Shown here in pieces: positions 12,775 to 22,866 of a stretch of 64,000 nucleotides of DNA. The position numbers and the translations under genes were made by a program. Source of the stretch: Campylobacter coli 76339 (GTDB lineage Bacteria; Campylobacterota; Campylobacteria; Campylobacterales; Campylobacteraceae); the NCBI GenBank assembly GCA_000470055.1, contig HG326877.1, positions 1,129,661 to 1,193,660 on the forward strand, read 5' to 3'. The notes below the pieces were generated by a model. It saw only the letters and a list, made by a program, of their open reading frames with translations. It ran no database searches and was not told the origin of the DNA. The first letter of the stretch is position 1, and every line of letters begins with the position of its first letter.

Positions 12775-12849
12775 GCGGGAATAGCTCAGGGGTAGAGCAC
12801 AACCTTGCCAAGGTTGGGGTCGCGAGTTCGAATCTCGTTTCCCGCTCCA
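12775..12849 (+). tRNA. tRNA-Gly (GCC)
   Basis: A 75-nt cloverleaf: acceptor GCGGGAA/TTCCCGC, D arm GCTC...GAGC, anticodon stem CAACC/GGTTG with loop TTGCCAA (anticodon GCC), T arm GCGAG-TTCGAAT-CTCGT, and encoded TCCA at the 3' end. It stands alone between the ABC-F gene and the autotransporter gene. Confidence 0.97.
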
Positions 12850-12925
12850 TACTTCACAGACTTCAAAATTATATTTATCCAAAAGCTTTATTTTAAACTC
12901 TTTGAATTTTAAGCGCATTGAATAG

Positions 12926-12965
12926 ATGCAAGAGAAAAAATCCCTTGCATGGAGAATTCTTTTTT
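12926..12965. terminator. Possible terminator between tRNA-Gly and autotransporter
   Basis: ATGCAAG (12926-12932) can pair with CTTGCAT (12944-12950) across an 11-nt loop, and six T follow at 12960-12965 on the plus strand. The stem is short and the T run is 9 nt away, so this is a weak candidate. It sits in the convergent gap where terminators for both flanking genes are expected. Confidence 0.4.
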
Positions 12966-12971
12966 AATTAA

Positions 12972-15440
12972 TTAAAATTGATATTTAAGACCGATATTTC
13001 CACTTAAATAAGTTTCGCTCTCATTATTTGCTTTTCCGCTTAAAAGATGTTTAATACCCGCTGAGAAAGTAAAAGCCCAAGCATTTTTAATATTAACATC
13101 ACCACCTACTATTAATGAGCCGTAAGTTTTTTTCTTATCGCTTCCATTGATAGTAAATGAAGTAGGACTTCCTAAAAATCTAGCCGTATAATGATCTCCA
13201 GAAGTAATGATATATTGTTCAATTTTTGGTGTAGCATAGATATAGCTTTCTTTTGAAAGATATTTTCTAAATTCAGCGCCCGCTTCTATGCTAGCATCAA
13301 AATTAGATTGCGATCTTACATGTTGAGCATATGGACCATTTTCATTATAGCTAGGTGTAAGAGAATAATAAAGATTAAGCCCTGCTAAAGGTTTAATATA
13401 AAGATCATTTCCTATATCAAACACATAACCGTAACTTCCGCTAGCACCTAAGAATTTTCTAGTAAAATCAGATGAATTAATTGTTTGTGCTATGAGTCTA
13501 TTTTGATCAGTCCAACCAAATTGTGCATAAGTTTTAAAATCAAATTCGCTATTGTTATAAAGTGTTCTTGAATATAAACCAAGCTGTAGATTATCACTTT
13601 TTTGTTCTATTGTACTGGTTTTAGTTTCTGAATTTGCATAAGTTAAATAAGCCCCCAAAATAGTTTCTTCACCTATCAAGCGATCATATCCCACACTTAC
13701 TCCATATAAAGAGCCGCTATTGCTATCGATAATATTTGCTCCACCTATAACATTTGCCCATATATTATTTTCATAAGCTCTTGCGCCGTAAGAAAAAGTA
13801 GAATCACTAGCAATTCCTTCTCCTGCGGCAAATTTTTCCCACGCTAAAGAAGCGAGTTTGATGGTAGAATAAGGATTGCTAAATTTAGCTAAGCGATTTG
13901 AAATGGTCATTTCATTAGATATATTGATTGCATTAACCGGAGAATTAAGTGCTGAATTTCCAGCATTAGATCTTCCTGCTTTTTCAATATCATCAATTGC
14001 TTTATCGTTAGAAAAAATATAACCTGCTGTTGCAGATACCTTTCCTCCGACATTAGACTCTGCTAAAGAAGCAAATATTTGCCCTTTTTGTCCCATTTGA
14101 ACACTAGAGCCCCCATCTGCAAATCCTGTAATTTTTTTATCAAGATCGGCAGTTTTGTTTTTTACTTCCTCTATAAGTCTATCGTATTCTGCTAGGCGAT
14201 TTTTAAGTTCATCTAAGATTTTTTTATCGCTATCTAGTTTTTTCTTAGCATCATCGTATGCTTTTTGAGCTTCTTCGATTCTTTTGAAATCATTTCCTTT
14301 TTTTGTTTCATCAAGTGTTAATTTAGCACTACTTACTTTTGCTTCAGATGAAGAAATTTCGATAGCATGAGCTTTAATTTCAGCATCTACCCTTTGTCTT
14401 TTATCAAGAAAAAATCCACTTTCATTTCCTGCATTATTTTTGTAAAGTATTTCCAAATCACTTTTTTGTGCTGCATATTCTTTTTTTAAAGCAGTATTTA
14501 ATTTATCAAAATCGAGCCTTCCATCAGTATAAAATTTAGCCTTATCAAAATTACCGCTTACATAAAGATTGTTGCCTTGTTGAACAAGTTCAGTTTCATA
14601 TAAACTATCGCGATCCGATAAATCATGTGTAGGTGCTATTTTTTTAAAATCTGCTTCAGTAATGGTTCCTATATCTTTTGCATATTTGCTATCCATTAGA
14701 TTAGAGGAGATATTAACAAGTTTATTGTGCACATATATTACTCCAAAATTTCCCGAATCGATATCTGTAAAAGTTTTATCTTTATCTAAACTTTCAAATC
14801 CTTCAGAAGCAGTCATAATAACTATCCCGTTATTTGTAACGCGGTCAAAATCATCAACACTCACGCTAAATTGAGTATCAAAAGCAATCACTTTTCCATT
14901 TACATGAAATTTTGCACCTCCTTGATTTAAAATACTACTATCTACAAGTTTTAAATTTCCATTTATAGTTAAAGAACCATTATAGCTGTGATTAAAATAA
15001 TCCCCAGTAGCAATATTAATAAAGGTATCATTTAATTCAACACCCCCTTTGGCGGTAATGATGCTATCTCCACTGCCTACATAAATAGCATTTAAGTATT
15101 TATCATCTTTATTAAATTGAACTTTATCCGCTGTAAGATTAAAACTGAATCCATTGTTTAAATTTCCACCTAGATACATTCCTTGAAAGGTAAGCCCACC
15201 TGTTTGCTTGTTGCCTGCACGGATATCAAGATATTTGATTCTATTTTCATCCTCTGTTAATTTAGTTGAACCAAGATCATCTTTAACAATTTCATTAGTG
15301 CTAAATTCATAAATATATTTACTCTTGTCATTTGAATCTTGAATTAATTTATTATCGATAATATTAGCAGAATAAAGCCCTTGGGCAACTAAAAAACTGG
15401 CTGCAATTGCAGAAAGCATGATCTTTTTATGATACTTCAT
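12972..15440 (-). CDS. Autotransporter (type Va) with internal coiled coil
   Basis: Predicted surface-exposed or secreted protein of 822 aa. Residues 1-25 form a signal peptide (positively charged start, hydrophobic core, cleavage near LYSA). Residues 26-345 are a beta-strand-rich passenger with repeated short Gly/Asn-rich strands, as in beta-helix passengers. Residues 350-437 are a highly charged heptad-like coiled coil rich in Lys, Asp, Glu and Ala. Residues 555-822 form an autotransporter beta-barrel of alternating aromatic strands ending in the outer-membrane signature YQF. The ribosome site contains AAGGGGGGAG. The gene is monocistronic, next to tRNA-Gly and opposite in strand. I do not recall an autotransporter at this place in C. 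jejuni NCTC 11168, so it may be strain- or lineage-specific. Substrate or receptor unknown; it resembles the CapA/CapB class in architecture only. Confidence 0.88.
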   Translation of the reverse strand: MKYHKKIMLSAIAASFLVAQGLYSANIIDNKLIQDSNDKSKYIYEFSTNEIVKDDLGSTKLTEDENRIKYLDIRAGNKQTGGLTFQGMYLGGNLNNGFSFNLTADKVQFNKDDKYLNAIYVGSGDSIITAKGGVELNDTFINIATGDYFNHSYNGSLTINGNLKLVDSSILNQGGAKFHVNGKVIAFDTQFSVSVDDFDRVTNNGIVIMTASEGFESLDKDKTFTDIDSGNFGVIYVHNKLVNISSNLMDSKYAKDIGTITEADFKKIAPTHDLSDRDSLYETELVQQGNNLYVSGNFDKAKFYTDGRLDFDKLNTALKKEYAAQKSDLEILYKNNAGNESGFFLDKRQRVDAEIKAHAIEISSSEAKVSSAKLTLDETKKGNDFKRIEEAQKAYDDAKKKLDSDKKILDELKNRLAEYDRLIEEVKNKTADLDKKITGFADGGSSVQMGQKGQIFASLAESNVGGKVSATAGYIFSNDKAIDDIEKAGRSNAGNSALNSPVNAINISNEMTISNRLAKFSNPYSTIKLASLAWEKFAAGEGIASDSTFSYGARAYENNIWANVIGGANIIDSNSGSLYGVSVGYDRLIGEETILGAYLTYANSETKTSTIEQKSDNLQLGLYSRTLYNNSEFDFKTYAQFGWTDQNRLIAQTINSSDFTRKFLGASGSYGYVFDIGNDLYIKPLAGLNLYYSLTPSYNENGPYAQHVRSQSNFDASIEAGAEFRKYLSKESYIYATPKIEQYIITSGDHYTARFLGSPTSFTINGSDKKKTYGSLIVGGDVNIKNAWAFTFSAGIKHLLSGKANNESETYLSGNIGLKYQF

Positions 15441-15606
15441 AAAAAAACTCCCCCCTTATTTTTTTGAAATTTAAAATCATAATGATAGCATATTTTTTTA
15501 AAAAAACAAAAAAATTAAATCAAAAATCAACAATTAAAGATAGAATATCTCTTTAAAGTGCTATATTTATTTATAAAATTTGCAACATGAAAATGATGGC
15601 GATTAT

Positions 15607-16773
15607 TTAAAGCTTAAAAAGCATGACTTTTTCATCTTTTTGAAATTCTGCCTTTTCTTCTTCACTGATGAGCAAAAATTCGCTTTGAATCAGAGGCAAT
15701 ATCATCCCTGAGCCAAATTTGTTATCATTAAAAGGATGAAAAATACCCTTTTCTAAATTTCCTAAGATAAGATTATTTCTTCCGCTTTTTACTTTTAAAT
15801 CACTCCCCATGATAGCTTGAATTTGTAAAGAATTTTCTAAATTCCCGTAAAGTAGAGCGATAATTTTTCTAGCAAAGATAAAAGCAGAAAGATAAGCTGC
15901 CATAGGATTTCCTGGTAAAATCAATACTAAAGTTTTATCTTTTTGATACAGCTTAGTTGGTCTTGCTGGGCGCGCTTTTAAACCCTTAAAAAGTGGAGTA
16001 AAGCCTAATTCATTTAAAGCTTTTTCCATAAAATCAGCTTCTCCTACACTCGCTCCACCTGAAGTGATTAAAAGATCAAAATTAGCATTTTCTAAAGCTT
16101 TTTTGGTTGTATTAAAATCATCTTTAATAATACCAAGATAACTTGTAGCACAATCTTCAAATAAAGCAAGTAAAGGCAAAGCATTGGCATTATAAATATT
16201 TTCCGCATCACAATCTTGCCAAGGTTCTTTTAACTCATCTCCGCTTGAAAAAATTCCGATACGAATTTTTCTTACAACTTCTATTTTATAATTCCCTTGA
16301 GAAGAGAGCAGGGCGATATGTCTAGCATTAAGCTTTGTACCTTTTTTTAACAAAAGCTCATCTTTTTTTAATTCTTCGCCCTTATAACGATAAGCGTTGT
16401 ATTGCTTAGGTGGCTTTTTGATGATAAGTTTGCCTTCTTCTATGCATTCATCTTCTATCATTAAAATAGTATCGGCATTTTTAGGCATTTTTGCGCCTGT
16501 CATGATCTTAAAACATTCATTTTTATAAATCTCATAAGTGTTTTTATCTCCAGCTAAAATCGTGCCTTTTATATCTAAAGCTTGATTTATATCCGCATAA
16601 TTAAAAGCATAACCATCAAGCGCGGCATTATCAAAACTAGGCAAATTTTTTACGGCATAAAGATCTTTGGCCAAAACCCTATCTTTAGCTTCTTCAAGAC
16701 TGATCAATTCAAATTCATTAAGAGCTGTAATTTGATCTTGCAGATGTGCTAAGGTTTGAAAAATATTTTTCAT
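15607..16773 (-). CDS. moeA: Molybdopterin molybdenumtransferase
   Basis: Inserts molybdate into adenylylated molybdopterin to finish the cofactor used by nitrate, formate and sulfite-type enzymes. The 388-aa protein has the MoeA order: N-terminal MoeA domains ([24 protein letters not shown]), a central MogA-like domain with [12 protein letters not shown] and LPGNPMA, and a C-terminal beta domain. It overlaps murA by 4 bp and is downstream of it. Counterpart of Cj0857c. Confidence 0.95.
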   Translation of the reverse strand: MKNIFQTLAHLQDQITALNEFELISLEEAKDRVLAKDLYAVKNLPSFDNAALDGYAFNYADINQALDIKGTILAGDKNTYEIYKNECFKIMTGAKMPKNADTILMIEDECIEEGKLIIKKPPKQYNAYRYKGEELKKDELLLKKGTKLNARHIALLSSQGNYKIEVVRKIRIGIFSSGDELKEPWQDCDAENIYNANALPLLALFEDCATSYLGIIKDDFNTTKKALENANFDLLITSGGASVGEADFMEKALNELGFTPLFKGLKARPARPTKLYQKDKTLVLILPGNPMAAYLSAFIFARKIIALLYGNLENSLQIQAIMGSDLKVKSGRNNLILGNLEKGIFHPFNDNKFGSGMILPLIQSEFLLISEEEKAEFQKDEKVMLFKL

Positions 16774-18026
16774 TCTTCAAGCCTTGTGATTTTAGCGCCT
16801 AAGGCTTTAAATTTTTCTTCTAATTTTTCATAACCACGATCAAGATGATAAATTCTATGTATCCTGCTTGTACCCTTAGCTACAAGTGCTGCTAAAATCA
16901 AAGCCGAAGAAGCACGTAAATCTGTGGCCATAACATCTGCAGCATTTAATTCTTTACCGCCCACTATAGTAGCAATATGCCCATTTAATTTAATATCCGC
17001 ACCCATTCTTAAAAGCTCGCTTACATGCATAAAGCGGTTTTCAAAAAGTCTTTCATCGATAATGCTTGTACCCTTTGCCATTAAGGCTAAAGCCATAAAT
17101 TGTGCTTGCATATCGGTTGGAAAACCAGGATATTCACTAGTCATGATCTCCGTAGCTTTAATTTCTTTTGCAGGAAATAAAGTGATATTATCATTATCTA
17201 CTGAAGTTTCAAAACCCATTTGATGAAGTTTTGCTAAAACCGCTCCTAAATGTTCAGCATTTACTTTTTTAAGTGTGATTTTAGAATTTGTAATAGCTCC
17301 TGCACACAAATAAGTTCCTGCTTCGATCCTATCAGGAATCACGCTAAATTCTTTAAAATCCAAAAGTTCTTTATCTGTGCCATAAATTTCAAGTTCATCT
17401 GTACCTATGCCTTTTATATCAAGTCCAGCATTGGTTAAAACTTCGCAAAGCTGTACGACTTCAGGCTCTTTAGCAACATTTACAAGCTTAGTTTTTCCCT
17501 TAGCTAAAGCTGCCGCCATAATGATATTTTCACTGCCTGTAACAGTGATTTTATCAAAAAGAATTTGAGCTCCTTTCAAATTTCCACTTGCTACGACATA
17601 GCCTTGTTTTATTTCTATATTTGCACCCATTTTTTCTAAAGCGCTTAGGTGTAAATCAATAGGTCTTTGTCCTATAGCACATCCTCCAGGCAATGAAACT
17701 TCGCAATGATTAAAACGAGCAAGTAAAGGCCCTAGAGTAAGGATGGAAGCACGCATTTTACGCACGATATCATATTTAGCCACAGTTTTATCAAGTGTCG
17801 TTGTATCTAAATATGCTGTATTTTCTTTAAAATCAGTTTTTGCTCCCAAATTTTCAAGCAAAGAAATGAGTGTTTTGATATCTGCAACATTGGGAACATT
17901 ATTTATTTTAACTTCATTTTTTGCAAGTATACTAGAAGCAATTAGGGGTAAAGCGGCATTTTTTGCACCACTTATAGTAACTTCACCTTGAAGTTTTTGA
18001 GAACCTTGTATCTCTAAATAAGTCAT
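16770..18026 (-). CDS. murA: UDP-N-acetylglucosamine 1-carboxyvinyltransferase
   Basis: First committed step of peptidoglycan synthesis; transfers enolpyruvate from PEP to UDP-GlcNAc. The 418-aa enzyme has Lys22 (SGAKNAALP) and the catalytic-loop Cys116 ([10 protein letters not shown]); Cys rather than Asp at this site is the fosfomycin-sensitive form. The start is set at the ATG at 18026, because AAGG lies about 10 bases before it and the sequence MTYLEIQG matches the family N-terminus; the reading frame itself extends 9 codons further up. Overlaps moeA by 4 bp. Confidence 0.96.
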   Translation of the reverse strand: MTYLEIQGSQKLQGEVTISGAKNAALPLIASSILAKNEVKINNVPNVADIKTLISLLENLGAKTDFKENTAYLDTTTLDKTVAKYDIVRKMRASILTLGPLLARFNHCEVSLPGGCAIGQRPIDLHLSALEKMGANIEIKQGYVVASGNLKGAQILFDKITVTGSENIIMAAALAKGKTKLVNVAKEPEVVQLCEVLTNAGLDIKGIGTDELEIYGTDKELLDFKEFSVIPDRIEAGTYLCAGAITNSKITLKKVNAEHLGAVLAKLHQMGFETSVDNDNITLFPAKEIKATEIMTSEYPGFPTDMQAQFMALALMAKGTSIIDERLFENRFMHVSELLRMGADIKLNGHIATIVGGKELNAADVMATDLRASSALILAALVAKGTSRIHRIYHLDRGYEKLEEKFKALGAKITRLEE

Positions 18027-18217
18027 TATAATAAACCTTATTTTAAATTTCAAGGCTTAATTATACCTTTTTAAACTTTGTAAAAGTTTATTACTTGGGC
18101 TTTTCATTTTGAAATTTATAATTTATTTAGAACTTAAATTTCTTTAAAGTTTGGTTATTTTATTGTATTATTTTAAATTTAAAAAATCGTACATATTTTA
18201 TTTTTCAAGGCAATATA

Positions 18218-19081
18218 ATGGGTGTTTTTTTGGTTTTACTGGGTGGAATTTTTTGGGCTATAAGTGGAGTTTTAGCTGAATATTTGTTTAAAAATAATTA
18301 CGGAGTAGATTGGGTAAGTTTTTATAGACTTTTATTTACAGGGATTTTGCTTTTAGCTATTAGTTTAAAACGCAAAAATTTCATACTTTTTAAAAACAAA
18401 AATGAAATTTTTTCTCTTTTGATTTTTGCTATTTTTGGGCTTTTGATGACTCAATATGGCTATTTTAAAGGAATTTTTTACACCGATGCAGGCACTGCTA
18501 CTATGATACAATATTCAGCACCGATTATTATAATGCTTTTTGTGTGTCTTAGGGATAAAAAAACTCCAAAATGGTTTGAGATCTTGGCTTTAATTTTAAT
18601 TATCCTAGGTATATTTTTGCTTGCAAGCGGCGGGGATGTAAATAACTTGAATCTAAATTTTTGGGGAATTTTTTGGGCTATTTTGGGAGCTTTTGGGGTT
18701 GCTTTTTATTCTTTGGGTGCAAGAAAAATCATTGCAAAATATGGAATTTTCTTTGTCATGGGAATGGCTTCTTTATTTGCTTCTTATGTGCTTTTTGGAA
18801 TTTTGGAATTTAAGGGTAGTTTCGTTCATTATGATTTTTCATTAAAAGCATTTTTGGCTATGAGCGGTATTGTGCTAGTTGGTACCATAGGTGCTTTTTG
18901 TTTATATCTTAAAGGGGTTGAATATATAGGAGCTGTAAGAGCAAGCATGATAGCATGCATCGAGCCTGTGGCAGCTGCTTTTATGAGCTTTTTATTTTTA
19001 GGAACAAGATACAGCTTTTTAGATCTTTTTGCCTTTGCTTTGATTATTTTAAGTGTGATTTTAAATGCTAAGAAAAGTTAA
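18218..19081 (+). CDS. DMT-superfamily (EamA) transporter
   Basis: Inner-membrane permease of the drug/metabolite transporter superfamily, 287 aa with about ten hydrophobic helices arranged as two EamA repeats (about 5-135 and 150-285). Each repeat starts with a GxxxWAxxGxxxE/YSLG-type helix (GGIFWAISGVLAEY; WGIFWAILGAFGVAFYS). The first repeat also carries the SAP-type motif in TMIQYSAPI and the second has IACIEPVAAA, both typical. CAAGGCAATATA precedes the ATG. It is convergent with pabA, overlapping its end by 4 bp. The substrate cannot be told; family members export amino acids or related metabolites. Confidence 0.9.
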   Translation: MGVFLVLLGGIFWAISGVLAEYLFKNNYGVDWVSFYRLLFTGILLLAISLKRKNFILFKNKNEIFSLLIFAIFGLLMTQYGYFKGIFYTDAGTATMIQYSAPIIIMLFVCLRDKKTPKWFEILALILIILGIFLLASGGDVNNLNLNFWGIFWAILGAFGVAFYSLGARKIIAKYGIFFVMGMASLFASYVLFGILEFKGSFVHYDFSLKAFLAMSGIVLVGTIGAFCLYLKGVEYIGAVRASMIACIEPVAAAFMSFLFLGTRYSFLDLFAFALIILSVILNAKKS

Positions 19082-19656
19082 ATTTTCATAAAATTTTTAA
19101 GTAATTTTTTGCCATTTTGGCTTAAAATTGCTTCGGGATGAAATTGCACCCCATAAATCTCATATTTTTTATGCTTGATTGCCATGATGATATTTTCATC
19201 ATTTAAGGCTAAAATTTCACAACTTTTTGGCATTTTGCTAATATGTAAAGAATGATACAAACAAATTTTACTTTTATTTTCAACACCTTTAAAAAGCAGA
19301 CTTTTTTTAGCATTTTTCTTAAGATGCAATCTTGAAATTTTACCTTGCATAGGGTGGGGCATCAGAGTGATTTTTCCGCCAAAAACCTCGCCTATACACT
19401 GATGTCCCAAACAAATTCCTAGTATTTTTTTATCTTTTTTAAAATATTGAATTGCTTTCAAGCTTAATTTTGATTCAGCAGGAGAATTTGGGCCTGGGGA
19501 GATGATAAGATGAGAAAAGTCAAAGCGAGCCAAATCTTTAACTTTTTTAAATTCATCATTTTTTATAATTTTGCATTGATAGCCCAATTCTTTAAGATAA
19601 AAAACTATAGTATAGCTGAAAGAATCGTAATTATCTATGAGTAAAATTTTTTTCAT
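19078..19656 (-). CDS. pabA: Glutamine amidotransferase of aminodeoxychorismate/anthranilate synthase
   Basis: Supplies ammonia from glutamine to chorismate-using enzymes. Class I amidotransferase triad: Cys in GICLGHQCIGE and His-Glu in VQFHPEA; 192 aa is the usual single-domain length. TrpG and PabA are interchangeable in sequence; the call as PabA rests on the 4-bp overlap with the pabB-type gene just upstream, which points to folate rather than tryptophan synthesis. Some bacteria share one amidotransferase between both pathways. Counterpart of Cj0861c. Confidence 0.9.
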   Translation of the reverse strand: MKKILLIDNYDSFSYTIVFYLKELGYQCKIIKNDEFKKVKDLARFDFSHLIISPGPNSPAESKLSLKAIQYFKKDKKILGICLGHQCIGEVFGGKITLMPHPMQGKISRLHLKKNAKKSLLFKGVENKSKICLYHSLHISKMPKSCEILALNDENIIMAIKHKKYEIYGVQFHPEAILSQNGKKLLKNFMKI

Positions 19657-21431
19657 TTTACACTCACTTTTTGCAATCCTCTAACCGAATTGATACAATA
19701 AATCTTATCCGCATTTAACAAATCTTCCTTGAAAAGTTTTTTTTCTTTTATAAGTCCTAAATCGAGTAAAAATTGCCTATAAATTCCATTCAAAAGTCCA
19801 CTTTGCAGAGTAGGGGTGTAAAAGACTTTATCTTTTTTAATGATGATATTACTTCTTGAACCTTCGCATAATTCATTTTTTTCATTAAAAAAAGCTATAT
19901 CAAAGCATTGATTTTCTTTCCATAAAAAAGCTTTTTCATCATAAATTTGCCTTAAAGAACTTTTATGATATAAAGAATCACTTTGCGAATTTAAGGATTT
20001 ATCACTTAAAAGTAAGATATTATTATCACTTGTTTTGATATGATTTTCTAAGACAGTATAGCTGCCATCTTTTTGTAAGATAAGTTTAAAAATAGCCTGT
20101 TTGTGATGACTTTTAATGGTGCTTGGATAAAAAAAACTATGATTTTTATGAAAAAGTTTTTCATTTAAAGCCTGGATATTGAAATTTTTAAATTCTTTTA
20201 AATTGGATTTGCAATTTAACACTTCTTGAAAATCTTTAATGAGTTTTTCTGTGTTAAAATTTAATTTTAAGGCAGAATTTAAGATTCTTTGCAAGTGTTC
20301 TTTAAAAAATAAAATTTTACCTTTTTTATAATACATAGTTTCAAAAAGATAAAAGTCCTTAGGCATTAAAAATTGAGTTTTTAGCTCCAATTCTTTAAAT
20401 TCTTCCTCAAGCTTAGAATCCCACACCAAGCCACTTCCCACGCTATATTGATAATCTTGTTTTTTCTCAAGAGTGCGTATAGCAACGCTAAATTTGCTTT
20501 TATTTTTATGGATACAACCTATAGCACCACAATAAATTCCACGTTTTCTTGCTTCAAGTTCTTCTATAAGTTTTATGGTTTCAAGTTTAGGGGCTCCTGT
20601 GATCGAACCACAGGGAAATAAAGCTTTGAAAATTTGAAAATAATCAATATCTTTTTTAAGCTTGCCTTTTATAATGGAAGTCATTTGATGCAAAGTAGGG
20701 TAGCTTTGAATTTTAAAAAGCTTTGTTTTCATGCTGTTTCTAACGATAAGTTTTGAAAGATCGTTTCTTAAAAGATCGACTATCATTACATTTTCGCTTA
20801 AATTTTTAATATCTTTTTGCAAAAAAAGTTTATTTTTCTTATCTTGATTTAAATCCTTAGATCTCGCACTCGTGCCTTTCATGGGTTGGGTGATTATTTT
20901 TCTTTTATGGGTTTTAAAAAATAATTCAGGAGAAAAGGAAAGAATTTCGCGTCCTTCATCTTTAATATACGCTTTAAATTCAGTATCTTGCCTTTTAGAT
21001 AAAAGACTAAACAAAGAAAATCCATCAAGCAAGCTATCAAAATGAAAGTTTTGGGTGAGATTGGCTTGATAGCTTCGTCCTTTTGCTATAGCAGATTTTA
21101 CTTGCAAAAAGTTTTTTTCATAGTTTTTAAAATCTAAATGATTTTTAAAAATAGGCATAAAATTTTCTTCATCAATGCTCATCGCACTAAATTTTTTTCT
21201 TTTTTTATAAGCATAAAAGCTCAAATAAGCCTCTTTACTAGTAAAGTTTTTATCTTGTAAATATTTATAAAATTCATAATCCACAAGAGTTAAAAAATAA
21301 TATTTATCTTTATGTTTTTGCACAAATTTAAAGTATTTTTTGCTTTGTTTTTTGTTATAAGCTTTAAGAACAAATTTTAAGTCATAATAAAAATACTTGC
21401 CAAAAATAGCAAATTTTGTTTCAGCGCTCAC
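19653..21431 (-). CDS. pabB: Fused aminodeoxychorismate synthase I / 4-amino-4-deoxychorismate lyase
   Basis: Makes p-aminobenzoate for folate in one polypeptide. Residues 1 to about 340 are the chorismate-binding domain. The motif QPMKGTSAR carries the Lys typical of PabB (anthranilate synthase has PIAGT), followed by PCGSITGAPK. Residues about 350-592 are a class IV PLP lyase domain, with the probable PLP lysine in LYHKSSLRQ and the conserved ELCEGSRSNI and GLLNGIYR loops. So both PabB and PabC activities are expected, with PabA encoded next. The start is GTG at 21431, overlapping the xerH end by 11 bp. Counterpart of Cj0862c. Confidence 0.92.
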   Translation of the reverse strand: MSAETKFAIFGKYFYYDLKFVLKAYNKKQSKKYFKFVQKHKDKYYFLTLVDYEFYKYLQDKNFTSKEAYLSFYAYKKRKKFSAMSIDEENFMPIFKNHLDFKNYEKNFLQVKSAIAKGRSYQANLTQNFHFDSLLDGFSLFSLLSKRQDTEFKAYIKDEGREILSFSPELFFKTHKRKIITQPMKGTSARSKDLNQDKKNKLFLQKDIKNLSENVMIVDLLRNDLSKLIVRNSMKTKLFKIQSYPTLHQMTSIIKGKLKKDIDYFQIFKALFPCGSITGAPKLETIKLIEELEARKRGIYCGAIGCIHKNKSKFSVAIRTLEKKQDYQYSVGSGLVWDSKLEEEFKELELKTQFLMPKDFYLFETMYYKKGKILFFKEHLQRILNSALKLNFNTEKLIKDFQEVLNCKSNLKEFKNFNIQALNEKLFHKNHSFFYPSTIKSHHKQAIFKLILQKDGSYTVLENHIKTSDNNILLLSDKSLNSQSDSLYHKSSLRQIYDEKAFLWKENQCFDIAFFNEKNELCEGSRSNIIIKKDKVFYTPTLQSGLLNGIYRQFLLDLGLIKEKKLFKEDLLNADKIYCINSVRGLQKVSVK

Positions 21432-22485
21432 TTAATTCCTTTGCTACTTGTGCAGCAAGCTTTAATTTATCATTGTCAAAATGTGTATAAATTCTTGAAG
21501 TATTTAAACTTGCATGACCTAAAGCTTCTTGCACCAAAACCAAATCTTTTTGTTTTTTATAGAGTAGGGTAGCAAAAGTATGGCGAAGCATATGAGCGCC
21601 GTTTTTTTGTTTGCGAATTCCTGCGCGAAATAAAATTTGCTCTACAATACGACTTATATAAGCCTGTGTTAAAGCTTTTCCATTGCGATTGACAAAAAGT
21701 AAGCCATCTTCACTTAAATAATTAACCCTTACATCCTTTAACAAATGCTCGATTAATTCTTTTTTTATCATCACAACGCGGTATTTATTTCCTTTGGCGC
21801 GAATTCTTATAATGTAAAGTTCGTTTTCTTCGCTAATATCCTTGAGTTTGATATTGATAGCCTCGCTTACGCGGATTCCCGTAAAAATAATGATTTTTAT
21901 AATGAGCTTGTTGCGTATGGTATTGTTTTTAAAATCTGCATTTTCTATGGCTTCAAGGAATTTTTTTAACTCATCTTCGTTCATAAATTCAGGTAGTTTT
22001 GTCCCTTTGCTTCCTGTAATGCCTCCCCAATTTTTAAGCATAATATCAAAAATATGCGCCTTTTCATCCTCTTCATTTTGCTTATCTAAAAAGTCAAAAA
22101 AATTAATCACTGCAATGCGGTAATTTTTTTTACTCGCATCTGATAAAGCTCCGGTAATGCTTGCTAAAACTTCTACCATAAGCTCTTCATCTATTTGTTT
22201 TAAGGAGTGTAGTTTATAAAAATTAAGATATTCAAAGACTTTTTTTAAGGGGTTAAAATAAGTATTAACACCATTTAAACCCGCATTTCTTGCTTTTTTA
22301 GCCAAAGCATCAAGCTCTTCTATATTTTTAACACCCTTTGTAAGCGCAAAATTAACCTCCGCTAGGGCTTTTGGATTTTTAAGTTCTTTATTAGAAAGAG
22401 AGTTGAGTTTAAATTTGACATATTTTGCAAGCCAAAATAAAAAAGACTTTTCAAAATTTTCTTCACAATCTAAAGGATATTTCAT
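21421..22485 (-). CDS. xerH: Tyrosine recombinase XerH (single-recombinase dif system)
   Basis: Resolves chromosome dimers at the dif site. About 354 aa; epsilonproteobacteria use one recombinase, XerH, in place of XerC/XerD. The catalytic set is visible: Arg in ITGIRVSEA, the Lys of the beta-hairpin in IRAKGNKYR, HMLRH, LGHAS and the nucleophile Tyr in TSRIYTHFD. An N-terminal SAM-like core-binding domain occupies about 20-150. The ATG at 22485 has AGGA 10 bases upstream and is preferred to the in-frame codon at 22527. The upstream intergenic region carries a matching recombination-site candidate at 22703-22722. Counterpart of Cj0863c. Confidence 0.94.
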   Translation of the reverse strand: MKYPLDCEENFEKSFLFWLAKYVKFKLNSLSNKELKNPKALAEVNFALTKGVKNIEELDALAKKARNAGLNGVNTYFNPLKKVFEYLNFYKLHSLKQIDEELMVEVLASITGALSDASKKNYRIAVINFFDFLDKQNEEDEKAHIFDIMLKNWGGITGSKGTKLPEFMNEDELKKFLEAIENADFKNNTIRNKLIIKIIIFTGIRVSEAINIKLKDISEENELYIIRIRAKGNKYRVVMIKKELIEHLLKDVRVNYLSEDGLLFVNRNGKALTQAYISRIVEQILFRAGIRKQKNGAHMLRHTFATLLYKKQKDLVLVQEALGHASLNTSRIYTHFDNDKLKLAAQVAKELSER

Positions 22486-22696
22486 AAAAACTTTTCCTAA
22501 AATCTTATAATTTTTGTTTTTAATCAATTTTAACTAAAAAAGGTATTTTAGTATCAACTTAGTAAAAAAAAGCTTTTCTAGCTCATTTTAACTTTAAAAA
22601 ATAAATTTAAATTCCTTATATAAAATATATTAAATAATTCTTAATTACATTTGCATAATTATATGATAAAAGGTAAAAATACATAAAATTAATTAT

Positions 22697-22730
22697 TTTG
22701 TATTGAAAACTATAATTTTCAAACTTTTAT
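22697..22730. other. difH: Candidate difH site for XerH recombination
   Basis: Perfect 7-bp inverted arms TTGAAAA (22703-22709) and TTTTCAA (22716-22722) flank a 6-bp centre CTATAA, the layout of a Xer recombinase site (two half-sites around a 6-bp core region). It lies about 220 bp upstream of xerH. From general knowledge, epsilonproteobacterial dif sites lie near xerH and have GAAAAC/TTTTC-type arms. The exact published sequence was not checked, so the outer limits are approximate. Confidence 0.75.
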
Positions 22731-22866
22731 ATTTATACTCTAATTCTATAAAGTCTTATGCCAATATATAAGCTATATTATAGGTATTATAAGCCTATTT
22801 ACTTTTTGTATTTTGATAACTTATCCATAAAATTTAATGTATAAAAATGATTATTTTATTTTGTAA

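Noticed and set aside
15450-15455. Run of six G (C on the plus strand) in the autotransporter ribosome site, as a possible phase-variation tract
   Set aside because: Six bases are too few for the slippage seen in Campylobacter contingency genes, which usually have eight or more G; it simply forms part of the Shine-Dalgarno sequence.
12850-15606. tRNA-Gly and autotransporter as a genomic island with attachment sites
   Set aside because: No direct repeat of the tRNA 3' end could be found downstream and no integrase is present, so island status is not supported; only the unusual position is noted as a finding.
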